Source of the DNA: Zobellia uliginosa
GTDB taxonomy: Bacteria; Bacteroidota; Bacteroidia; Flavobacteriales; Flavobacteriaceae
DNA: 64,000 nucleotides
NCBI RefSeq assembly: GCF_018860745.1
Contig: NZ_JAHKPY010000003.1
Span: 62,001-126,000, forward strand
Direction of reading: 5' to 3'
This document shows positions 56,080-64,000 of this stretch, in pieces (position 1 is the stretch's first letter; the number at the start of each line of letters is the position of its first letter). The position numbers were made by a program, and so were the translations under genes. The notes under the pieces are model-generated. The model saw only the letters and a program-made list of their open reading frames with translations, made no database searches and was not told the DNA's origin.

Positions 56080-57108
56080 TTAGGTTGATAGTAGTTTCGT
56101 AGATTCTCTTTCAATCATGGTTGTTTTAATAACCTCGGTTTTAAAAGTCTTTTCACTGCCGTTTTGCTCTATTCTTTCAACAAGTTGTTTGGCTGCTCTT
56201 TCTCCCATATAGTAACCGTGCTGGCTTATAGAGGTTAAGCTTGGTCTGACATATTTAGGAAGAATTCCGTTGGTAAAACAAATTATGGAGAGCTCCTCGG
56301 GAATTTTAATTCCTAAAGAATTTGCCGTTAATAAGGAGGTGACACCGGCTTCTTCTTCCAAGCCTAAAATTGCATCTACCTTTCCGCTAGAAAGCAATTT
56401 TTTGATTTCAACTTCCATGAGTGACTTTTCTAGCTTTTCAAAAATTAAGCTTTGTTCCAAGTCAATACCATGGTTTTTAAGACACTGACTGTATCCATTT
56501 ATTCTAAGTCGAGAAATTTCAAGATCACCCAATAAAGAAACTACGGCTATACGTTTACATCCAGATTTTATAAGATGTTCGGTAGCATTATAGGCTGTTT
56601 TTGTATCGTCTATGGTTACTTTATCGCATTGTAATTTTGTGGATACGCGGTCAAACATCACTACAGGTATGCCTATATTAAAAAAGGGCTCAAAATGTTC
56701 AATTTTATCTAATCGACCCGTCTCCTCGGCAAGAGATACTAATAGTCCGGATATGGCCCCTTTACGCAGCATTTGGGTTATAGCAACTTCCTTTTTATAG
56801 GATTCATTGGAGATACAGGCTATCATATTGTAGCCGTTGTCATTCAATATTTTTTCAACACCACTAATGACTTGGGCAAAGAAATAATTAAGAATATTTG
56901 GAATAATAACACCTACGGATAGCGAAGGTTCCTTTCTAAGGTTTATAGCATTTAGATTAGGTCTGTATTTGTGCTCTTTAGCATAAGCAACGATTTTCTC
57001 CTTGGTACGGCGGCTAATTTCATGGCTGTCGTTTAGAGCCTTGGATACGGTAGATTTGGATACCTTAAAATGCTTGGCAATATCGTCTAAACTAAGTTTT
57101 CGCTTCAT
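56080..57108 (-). CDS. LacI-family transcriptional regulator
   Basis: The 342-residue protein has the LacI HTH at its start (LDDIAKHFKVSKSTVSKALND), the hinge helix region RPNLNAINLRK, and a periplasmic-binding-protein-like effector domain (VGVIIPNILNYFFAQVISG onward). It is divergent from xylBA over 334 bases, so control of xylose use by a sugar or sugar phosphate is the likely role. Known xylose regulators in other Bacteroidota are of the Nudix type, so the LacI control here would differ. Confidence 0.9.
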   Translation of the reverse strand: MKRKLSLDDIAKHFKVSKSTVSKALNDSHEISRRTKEKIVAYAKEHKYRPNLNAINLRKEPSLSVGVIIPNILNYFFAQVISGVEKILNDNGYNMIACISNESYKKEVAITQMLRKGAISGLLVSLAEETGRLDKIEHFEPFFNIGIPVVMFDRVSTKLQCDKVTIDDTKTAYNATEHLIKSGCKRIAVVSLLGDLEISRLRINGYSQCLKNHGIDLEQSLIFEKLEKSLMEVEIKKLLSSGKVDAILGLEEEAGVTSLLTANSLGIKIPEELSIICFTNGILPKYVRPSLTSISQHGYYMGERAAKQLVERIEQNGSEKTFKTEVIKTTMIERESTKLLST

Positions 57109-57442
57109 AACCGTTTCAAGATACTAAATATCATCAAATAGTTCTTTACCTCTTTTTTCTACCTTCTTGATCGCTAAAATAGCATTTTGGAACTAAGCTT
57201 TTTACGAAACCCATTTCGAAAAACACATAAAATTATAAATATCTGATTTTAAACAGGTTGTAGTTGTTAAATTTTGAATTTAAAAATGTTACTATTTCGT
57301 ATTTTAGTTGAGAATGTAATTATCTATAGTTTGTTTTAAGTTATAGTTTAAATTTGACAAAAGGGCTTGGTTTTGAACTGAATAGGACCTGTTCTAAAGA
57401 GATTCGTTCTAACAATTAAAGCACTTACAAACATCAAGAAAT
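57109..57442. other. LacI/xylBA divergent control region
   Basis: It contains CGAAACCCATTTCG (57205-57218), a 5-bp inverted repeat with a 4-base spacer, a candidate LacI-type operator. A perfect 7-bp AT-only inverted repeat lies at 57267-57283. For xylB, TAAATTTG (57349-57356) fits the -7 box with TTTG at 57330-57333 only 15 bases before it, shorter than usual. No gene was seen. Confidence 0.45.
57205..57218. promoter_or_regulatory. Candidate LacI-type operator
   Basis: CGAAA-CCCA-TTTCG is an inverted repeat flanked by T- and A-runs that extend the pairing imperfectly (TTTTA / AAAAA). LacI sites often centre on CG within longer dyads; this one does not, so the assignment is uncertain. Confidence 0.35.
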
Positions 57443-58927
57443 ATGTATAGTATAGGATATGATATAGGGAGTTCATCTATTAAAGCGGCCTTGGTTGAGG
57501 TAAGTACAGGTAGACCTGTTGCCGTAGTGAGTGAACCCAAAAAAGAAATGGATATTCTTGCCATTAATAATGGTTGGGCAGAACAGGACCCTGATACTTG
57601 GTGGAAGCATGTTTGTACCGCTACTAAAACCTTGTTGTCTGAGAACAATATTAAGCCGGAAGAAGTTACTGGAGTAGGTATATCTTACCAAATGCACGGT
57701 TTGGTAGTTGTGGATAAAGACCTTAAACCATTGCGCGATTCCATAATTTGGTGCGATAGTAGAGCGGTTGAAATTGGCCAAAAGGCATTTGATGCACTGG
57801 GCAATGACCGTTGCAGTGAGAACTTATTGAACTCGCCTTCTAACTTTACCGCCTCTAAATTAAAATGGGTAAAAGATAACGAGCCTGAGGTTTTTGAACG
57901 TATCCATAAGTTCATGCTTCCTGGCGATTATATAGCTTCAAGATTAAGCGGTATTGCAAATACAACCTTATCGGGACTATCGGAAGGTATCTTTTGGGAT
58001 TTTAAGACGAATAGCCTGGCCACATGGTTGCTGGATTATTACGGGTTGAACGAATCTCACGTGCCAGAAATAGTAGATACCTTTTCTGTACAAAGTAAAG
58101 TTTCGGAACAAGGCGCAAAAGAATCAGGTTTAAATGTGGGAACTCCTATTTTATATAGAGCGGGAGACCAGCCCAATAATGCCTTGTCTTTGAATGTTTT
58201 CAACCCAGGAGAAGTTGCGGCTACAGGAGGTACATCTGGAGTAATTTATGCGGTAACCGATAATCTTTCAGTAAAGGAAAGCTCACGAGTCAACAACTTT
58301 GCACACGTAAATTATAACCAGGATAATCGTTTTGTAGGGAAGCTACTTTGTATAAATGGTGCTGGTATTCAGTACCGTTGGATGTTAAATAACTTGGACG
58401 TTGCTTCGTATGATGAGATGAACGAATTAGCCAATTCGGTCCCTCAAGGTTCCGATGGCGTTAAAATATTACCTTTTGGAAACGGTGCCGAGCGTATGCT
58501 GAACAATGTGGATTTAGGTACCAATATCTTTGGTATCAACTTAAACAATCATACCAAAGCACATTTGTGTAGAGCGTCGTTGGAAGGGATAGCTTTTTCA
58601 TTTGTTTACGGAATGGAAATCCTACGGTCGGACGGAATTACCGCTACTAAAATACGGGCGGGTAACGATAACCTCTTCCGTTCGAAAATTTTCTCAAATA
58701 CTATAGCGACCCTTATTGATAGGGAAATTGAAATATACAATACCACAGGTGCCATTGGAGCGGCAAGGGCCTGTATTTTAAGCAATGGTGATTTTACCGG
58801 TTTCGGTGATCAGATTATGGACAATGATTATGTGATGAGCTATAAGCCATCCGAAGAAAAAGAAGCATTGCAAACTGCATATGCGGCATGGAAAAAAGAA
58901 TTGGAACACGTATTAAAAAACAAATAA
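57443..58927 (+). CDS. xylB: Xylulokinase
   Basis: It phosphorylates D-xylulose to xylulose 5-phosphate with ATP. The 494-residue protein is a FGGY-family kinase with normal length. It starts with the phosphate-loop strand [46 protein letters not shown] contains the substrate-binding region, and [13 protein letters not shown] contains the catalytic Asp near residue 238. [10 protein letters not shown] is the adenosine-binding site. Its stop lies just one base before the xylA ATG, a tight operon. Confidence 0.93.
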   Translation: MYSIGYDIGSSSIKAALVEVSTGRPVAVVSEPKKEMDILAINNGWAEQDPDTWWKHVCTATKTLLSENNIKPEEVTGVGISYQMHGLVVVDKDLKPLRDSIIWCDSRAVEIGQKAFDALGNDRCSENLLNSPSNFTASKLKWVKDNEPEVFERIHKFMLPGDYIASRLSGIANTTLSGLSEGIFWDFKTNSLATWLLDYYGLNESHVPEIVDTFSVQSKVSEQGAKESGLNVGTPILYRAGDQPNNALSLNVFNPGEVAATGGTSGVIYAVTDNLSVKESSRVNNFAHVNYNQDNRFVGKLLCINGAGIQYRWMLNNLDVASYDEMNELANSVPQGSDGVKILPFGNGAERMLNNVDLGTNIFGINLNNHTKAHLCRASLEGIAFSFVYGMEILRSDGITATKIRAGNDNLFRSKIFSNTIATLIDREIEIYNTTGAIGAARACILSNGDFTGFGDQIMDNDYVMSYKPSEEKEALQTAYAAWKKELEHVLKNK

Positions 58928-58928
58928 T

Positions 58929-60254
58929 ATGGCATTTTTAGGAGACAAAGAGTATTTTAAAGGAATTGGCGACATTAAGTTTGAAGGGAAAGAATCAGAT
59001 AACCCTTTAGCGTTTAAATATTACAATCCGGACCAGGTTGTTGCAGGTAAAACTATGAGGGAGCATTTTAAATTTGCTATCGCATACTGGCATACGTTCT
59101 GCGGACAAGGTTCTGACCCGTTTGGTCCAGGTACGCAGAGTTTTCCTTGGGATGCATCTTCAGATGCTGTTCAAGCGGCAAAGGATAAAGCGGATGCAGC
59201 CTTTGAATTTATTAGTAAAATAGGTTTTGATTATTTCTGTTTCCATGATTTTGATTTGATTCAAGAAGCTTCAACTTTCGCTGAATCAGAAAAAAGATTG
59301 GCAACCATTACCGAGTATATCAAAGAAAAGAAATCGGCTTCCGGTATTAAATTATTATGGGGTACCGCCAACTGTTTTTCTAACCCAAGATATATGAACG
59401 GTGCAGCTACGAATCCTGATTTTGACGTGGTTGCCAGAGCTGGCGGGCAAGTAAAATTGGCCTTGGACGCAACTATTGCTTTAGATGGTGAAAATTATGT
59501 TTTTTGGGGTGGTCGTGAAGGATATATGTCTCTTTTGAACACCAATATGGGTCGTGAGCTAGACCATATGGCGCAGTTCTTAACTATGGCCAGAGATTAT
59601 GCTCGTAAGCAAGGTTTTAAAGGTAATTTCTTTATTGAGCCAAAACCAATGGAGCCAACTAAGCACCAGTATGATTTTGACTCGGCTACGGCAATTGGAT
59701 TTTTAAGGGAGTACGGTCTAGACAAAGATTTTAAAATTAACATAGAGGTGAACCATGCTACTTTGGCTCAGCATACTTTCCAGCATGAAATGGAAGTTGC
59801 AGCTAAAGCAGGAATGTTAGGTAGTTTAGATGCTAACCGTGGTGATTACCAAAACGGTTGGGATACCGATCAGTTCCCGAATAACATTCAAGAGACTACA
59901 GAGGCTATGCTGGTCTTTTTACAAGCTGGCGGTCTACAAGGCGGTGGTGTAAATTTTGATGCCAAAATCAGAAGAAATTCAACTGACCTAGAAGATATCT
60001 TCTTAGCGCACATTGGGGGTGCGGATACCTTTGCCAGAGCGTTGATTACTGCAGATAAGATAATGACTTCTTCAGATTACACCAAGCTACGTGAAAACCG
60101 TTACAATTCTTTTGATTCTGGTAAGGGGCAGGAATTTGAATCTGGTAAATTAAGTCTTGAAAACTTATATGATTTAGCCACTAAGAACGGTGAGTTGGAA
60201 CTTAGAAGCGGTAAACAAGAATTGTTCGAAAATATAATTAACCAATATATTTAG
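58929..60254 (+). CDS. xylA: Xylose isomerase
   Basis: It converts D-xylose to D-xylulose in the cytosol. The 441-residue class II enzyme has the catalytic His106 in FHDFDL, the metal site Glu237 and Lys239 in [23 protein letters not shown] (192-200), and the metal loop [18 protein letters not shown] near residue 300. It is co-transcribed with xylB and ends at the strong terminator at 60296. No xylose transporter is next to it within the window. Confidence 0.97.
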   Translation: MAFLGDKEYFKGIGDIKFEGKESDNPLAFKYYNPDQVVAGKTMREHFKFAIAYWHTFCGQGSDPFGPGTQSFPWDASSDAVQAAKDKADAAFEFISKIGFDYFCFHDFDLIQEASTFAESEKRLATITEYIKEKKSASGIKLLWGTANCFSNPRYMNGAATNPDFDVVARAGGQVKLALDATIALDGENYVFWGGREGYMSLLNTNMGRELDHMAQFLTMARDYARKQGFKGNFFIEPKPMEPTKHQYDFDSATAIGFLREYGLDKDFKINIEVNHATLAQHTFQHEMEVAAKAGMLGSLDANRGDYQNGWDTDQFPNNIQETTEAMLVFLQAGGLQGGGVNFDAKIRRNSTDLEDIFLAHIGGADTFARALITADKIMTSSDYTKLRENRYNSFDSGKGQEFESGKLSLENLYDLATKNGELELRSGKQELFENIINQYI

Positions 60255-60295
60255 GTTAGAATAGTACTTAAGTAAATTAGTCGTTTATTGAAGTC

Positions 60296-60350
60296 TAAGC
60301 TTTGTTGCCGGTGGTAAAACTACCGGCAATTTAGTTTAAGCTTATTTTTT
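60296..60350 (+). terminator. Two-layer intrinsic terminator after xylA
   Basis: The inner stem 60305-60315/60319-60329 (11 bp, one wobble, AAA loop) sits within an outer stem TAAGCTT (60296-60302)/AAGCTTA (60338-60344), which runs directly into six T residues. This should be a strong stop between xylBA and the second HTCS. Confidence 0.85.
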
Positions 60351-60489
60351 GTTTTGTACACTTGATGAAAGTAATTACCTATTTGCATGAATTGAACAAT
60401 TGACCTATCTTCCAACGGCCTCAAAAATCAATTGCTTTCTATCGTAGAAAAAAATAAGTCTAAATACACCTGATTAAGTGGTGTTATAT

Positions 60490-63400
60490 ATGAAGTGGAT
60501 AAAGATATTTTTGATTTCTATGTTTTGTGTGTTTTCTACACAAGGTTTTCTACATGCCCAAAATTCAAAACCTGAATACACTTTCGTAAACATTGAGCAG
60601 AACAATACGCAGAGAGCAGTTTCTACTATAATTCAAGATAGCATGGGGCTCATTTGGATGGGTACCAATGGAGTAGGGTTAAAGAAGTATAATGGTATTG
60701 ATATAACTACTTACACACAGGATGTTAACGATTCAAAATCGTTAAGTAATTCAATAATATTCACTTCCTACGTTGATAGTTCAAATAGATTGTGGGTGGG
60801 TACAGAAACAGGTTTGGATTTATATGATAGAGACCTTGATATTTTCATTGCAGTGCAGTTGCAGAATAAAACCGTATTGCAGAGAGGTGTTTTAATTAAT
60901 GCCATACAAGAAGGTATAAACGGAGAGCTTTTAGTAGGTTCTTACTATAATGGAGTATTTAGGGTTAATCCAAAAACCTTACAAAGTGAATCTATTCCTT
61001 TTCAATCTACACTATCAAAATCAGATATTCAAGTAACAAATATATTAAAAAGTGTTTCTGGTAAAATATTTGTAGCCACTAATCACGGTCTGTTTGAGTA
61101 TGATGGTGTAAGGATTATACCCTCTCAGATTTTAAACGATCATGATAAAAAAAATATTGACCTAGACATTAGTATCCTAACAATGTTTCAAGATAAAGAA
61201 GGTGCCGTTTGGTTGGGCACTTTTTCTGATGGTTTAATTAAGATAAAACAGCAATCTTCTGGCGAGTATGAAATAAATAATTATTCTATCTCCGAACAGC
61301 GGATTTTATCAATAGCCCAAGCAAGCGATGGAAACATCCTATGTGGTACAGAAAATGATGGGCTTTACGTTTTAGATACTGATGGAACTTTAATAAAGAA
61401 CTATCGCTATGATAAGTCGGATATTCATAGTATAAAATCAAATTCCATATGGTCTGTTTATGTAGATAAACAGGAACGTATTTGGATTGGGTACTACAAT
61501 AAAGGAGTTGGTGTGCATGATAGGTTGTATAATAAATTCAATGATAATATAAACCTATATCAAATTAACAATGCCCTTATTTTAACATCGGTAACAGCTA
61601 TTGTGAGTGATAAAAAAGACAGATTATGGTTTGGTTTAGACGGAGGAGGCGTTGATGTATATGACGCTAAAAAGAAAAAAATCATTCATTTAAAAGATGA
61701 CCAAAACCCTATAGCAAAGAATCTTGATGCGGCGGCGGTTACAGCAATGTTCTTTGATAGTCAAAACAATCTATGGGTAGGTACGTGGGATTCTGGTATT
61801 TATTTTCTTCAAGAAAATACATCAGAATTTATAAACTATACATCATCAAACACAAATGGAGGGTTGACCAATAACCGTATAATGACGTTTGATGAAGATA
61901 AAAATGGAATAATTTGGATTGGTTCATATGAAGAGGGGATACATTCCTATGAGCCTAAAACTAAAAAATTCACTGCTCATAACGCTCAAATTTTTAATGA
62001 TAGAATTCCTAGCCAGGGAGAAGTTCGTAAGGTTTTAGTAGATAGTAATGACTTTCTTTGGATAGGTACAACGGGAGGTCTGTATAAAATCCCTACAAAT
62101 TTTTCTGCAGGGGAGAAGGTAGTTTCTTTAGTAGAATGTATGTACGCAACTAATCGTCAAAATTTAATCGTAGATAGGGTTGTATCATTATTTGAGGATA
62201 GCCGCAATATGATATGGATAGGCACAACTGGTGGTGGCCTCTGTCAATACAATCCTCAAGAGGATTCATTTACTTGGTATAGCCAAAAAGAAGGTCTAGG
62301 CCAAGAGAATATTGCTTCAATTCAGGAAGACGATAAAGGCGATATTTGGTTAAGCGGAAACAATGGTATTTCTAGACTGAATGTGGGAGAAAGTGAGTTT
62401 AAGAATTTTGATGTACATGACGGCTTGTTCGCTAATGATTTTAATTATAACTCTGCATACAAAGATGAATCTGGCACTTTATATTTTGGTAGTTACGAGG
62501 GCGTAAATTCTATAGATCCCGAAAACTTGAATTTCAACCAAAACATGCCACAAGTTTACTTTACGGACTTTAAACTTTTTAATAAGTCGGTCGTTCCAAA
62601 CGTGAAAGATTCTCCTTTAAGCAAGGTAATTGGGCGTACGGAAAAGATTACGCTAAAGCATAATCAATCTGTTTTTAGTATAGACTATGCGGGAATTAAC
62701 TTTACGAGACCCCAGAAGAATCAATATGCTTATTTTCTACAAGGTTTTGATAACCGTTGGAATTATGTTGGGGAAACTAGAAGCGCTACCTACACGAATC
62801 TACCTGTGGGCGATTATGTTTTTAAGGTAAAAGCAGCTAATAATGACGGTTTTTGGAGCGAGACTCCAAAAACACTACGATTAACAATTTTAGCACCTTG
62901 GTGGAGTACAAATACTGCCATTACACTATATATATTGGCAGCTTTTCTTATCTCATACTTTTTGGCCAAGTTTGCAAATCAGCGAGTTCAGGAAAAAAGA
63001 ATGGTTCAATTTGAACGCGAAAAGCGGTTACAGGAAGAAGTTTTGAACGATAGAAAAATTCAATTTTTCACTAATATCTCCCATGAATTTAGGACTCCGC
63101 TTACGCTTATCTTAAATCCGTTAGAAGATATTATTAGAGATCCAGGAACTAGTTTTTCTCAAAAAATGAAAGAAAAGTTGGGGATTATCCACAAGAACAC
63201 CAGCAGACTAAAACGGTTAATAGATGAGTTAATGGATTTTAGAAAGCTAGATATTAATAAGCTTAACGTAAAGGTGTCAGAATTAGAGGCGGTTTCATTT
63301 GTAAATGAAATCACAGGACATTTTGAAGAGGAAGCAATCTTAAAGGATATTCATTTTTTAATAGAATCAGAAGAAACTGCAATTACACTTTGGAGCGACC

Positions 63401-64000
63401 CTTCCATGTTGGAAAAAGTTATATTTAACATTCTTTCAAATGCCTTTAAAATTACACCCGATAGAGGAATCATAACGGTTTCCATTTTTAGATGTGCTAA
63501 TGAAATTATATTTCCTCTGATAAATGAAACGGAATCTTTTCAAGCCTTGGAAATAAGTATTGAGGATACTGGTACCGGTATTGGAAAAAAAGATTTAGAA
63601 AAAGTTTTTGAACGCTTTTACCAAGTAGAAAAGATGAATAGCCAGTACTATGGGGGTACGGGTATTGGCTTGGAAGTGGTAAAAAGTTTTCTGGATCTTT
63701 TAAAAGGAAAAATAATTGTTGAGAGTGAAGAGGGGTTAGGTACCAAGTTTAGAATATTTTTACCGCTTGGTAATGCCCACTTTATGCCTGGTGAGCTGTT
63801 CTTAAAACCGTCGGTTGGAATCAATGAGGTATATTCCGTTGAGGCAGGTGAAGATATCGTAAATCAATTTTCGGAGAATGGAGCAGTAACGACCCTACTA
63901 ATAGTAGAAGATAACGCAGAATTAAGGGCATATTTAAAAAGTGAATTAATAGGAAATTACAAGGTTGTAGAAGCAGTAAATGGTAATGAAGCATTAAAAG
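60490..64000 (+). CDS. Hybrid two-component system (HTCS) regulator, cut by the window end
   Basis: From the ATG at 60490 the frame stays open for 1170 codons to the end of the window. It has a signal peptide (ending FLHAQ), Reg_prop beta-propeller blades (GLIWMGTNGVGLKKYNG is the first), a Y_Y_Y domain (about 717-800), a membrane segment (about 810-832), a HisKA domain with His near 866 (FFTNISHEFRTPLTL), an HATPase domain with the GTGIGLEVV block, and the first part of a receiver domain from about 1135 (LLIVEDNAELRAYL). The phosphoacceptor Asp and any AraC HTH lie beyond the edge. It stands directly after xylBA and could sense a xylan or related oligosaccharide. Confidence 0.93.
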   Translation, partial: MKWIKIFLISMFCVFSTQGFLHAQNSKPEYTFVNIEQNNTQRAVSTIIQDSMGLIWMGTNGVGLKKYNGIDITTYTQDVNDSKSLSNSIIFTSYVDSSNRLWVGTETGLDLYDRDLDIFIAVQLQNKTVLQRGVLINAIQEGINGELLVGSYYNGVFRVNPKTLQSESIPFQSTLSKSDIQVTNILKSVSGKIFVATNHGLFEYDGVRIIPSQILNDHDKKNIDLDISILTMFQDKEGAVWLGTFSDGLIKIKQQSSGEYEINNYSISEQRILSIAQASDGNILCGTENDGLYVLDTDGTLIKNYRYDKSDIHSIKSNSIWSVYVDKQERIWIGYYNKGVGVHDRLYNKFNDNINLYQINNALILTSVTAIVSDKKDRLWFGLDGGGVDVYDAKKKKIIHLKDDQNPIAKNLDAAAVTAMFFDSQNNLWVGTWDSGIYFLQENTSEFINYTSSNTNGGLTNNRIMTFDEDKNGIIWIGSYEEGIHSYEPKTKKFTAHNAQIFNDRIPSQGEVRKVLVDSNDFLWIGTTGGLYKIPTNFSAGEKVVSLVECMYATNRQNLIVDRVVSLFEDSRNMIWIGTTGGGLCQYNPQEDSFTWYSQKEGLGQENIASIQEDDKGDIWLSGNNGISRLNVGESEFKNFDVHDGLFANDFNYNSAYKDESGTLYFGSYEGVNSIDPENLNFNQNMPQVYFTDFKLFNKSVVPNVKDSPLSKVIGRTEKITLKHNQSVFSIDYAGINFTRPQKNQYAYFLQGFDNRWNYVGETRSATYTNLPVGDYVFKVKAANNDGFWSETPKTLRLTILAPWWSTNTAITLYILAAFLISYFLAKFANQRVQEKRMVQFEREKRLQEEVLNDRKIQFFTNISHEFRTPLTLILNPLEDIIRDPGTSFSQKMKEKLGIIHKNTSRLKRLIDELMDFRKLDINKLNVKVSELEAVSFVNEITGHFEEEAILKDIHFLIESEETAITLWSDPSMLEKVIFNILSNAFKITPDRGIITVSIFRCANEIIFPLINETESFQALEISIEDTGTGIGKKDLEKVFERFYQVEKMNSQYYGGTGIGLEVVKSFLDLLKGKIIVESEEGLGTKFRIFLPLGNAHFMPGELFLKPSVGINEVYSVEAGEDIVNQFSENGAVTTLLIVEDNAELRAYLKSELIGNYKVVEAVNGNEALK

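Noticed and set aside
57267-57283. Perfect AT-only inverted repeat before xylB
   Set aside because: In such AT-rich DNA a 7-bp AT dyad is expected by chance; kept only as a note.

Overview
The window looks like a chromosomal segment of a marine, algal-polysaccharide-degrading member of the Flavobacteriaceae (Bacteroidota), of the Zobellia/Maribacter kind. The reasons are the low GC content, lipoprotein signals ending in SC/GC, three formylglycine-type sulfatases, a GH117 enzyme, hybrid two-component systems (HTCS) with beta-propeller sensors, and a tRNA promoter of the Bacteroidota type (TTG box, 22 bases, TAnnTTTG). No phage, insertion sequence, CRISPR array or rRNA was seen. There is also no SusC/SusD pair, although at least eight genes are for carbohydrate processing.

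Layout. 1-3214: a sugar-acid or polyol type cluster of two TIM-barrel isomerases and an alpha/beta hydrolase, ending in a 52-codon relic of a Gfo/Idh/MocA dehydrogenase. 3300-5499: GDP-L-fucose synthesis (fcl, gmd) on the minus strand. 5705-8590: a Tat-exported Gfo/Idh protein and, divergently, a sialate O-acetylesterase. 8660-14174: a DUF255 thioredoxin-like lipoprotein, then a GMC oxidoreductase with a 3Fe-4S-type cysteine set, its Tat-exported small subunit and an exported TIM-barrel protein. The last three look like a periplasmic sugar-oxidising (possibly glycoside 3-oxidising) module. 14401-17995: DUF5060 glycoside hydrolase, VanX-type dipeptidase and acetylxylan-esterase-like hydrolase. 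18066-22801: tRNA-Pro, a universal stress protein, small envelope proteins, a CPA1 antiporter and an MtfA-type peptidase. 22846-27943: an orphan carbamoyltransferase, an isolated sulfatase, a degraded ORF and an exopolyphosphatase.

28403-35223 is a glyoxylate block. A RamB/ScfR-type regulator faces malate synthase across a perfect 16-bp palindrome. Isocitrate lyase, an RraA-like aldolase and an alanine-glyoxylate-type aminotransferase follow. A 39-codon ORF and a structured leader lie between aceB and aceA. 35328-40246: a TPR-HTH regulator divergent from a sulfatase-GH117 pair (agar/porphyran type). 40806-49023: a DUF4442 protein, a GH28 enzyme, and a five-gene operon of an Nramp-fold transporter without metal-site residues, a short-chain dehydrogenase-like protein, a DHDPS-family lyase, a Tat-exported Gfo/Idh protein and an unrecognised lipoprotein. 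49083-64000: an iduronate-sulfatase-like sulfatase, an HTCS, a Tat-exported beta-propeller, a LacI regulator, xylBA, and a second HTCS cut by the window end.

Taken together, the genes describe release and oxidation of sulfated algal and plant sugars at the envelope, catabolism of the products through isomerases, lyases and xylulokinase, and carbon recovery through the glyoxylate shunt. The most unusual parts are the GMC module without a cytochrome, the Nramp-like/DHDPS operon, and the aceB-aceA control region.
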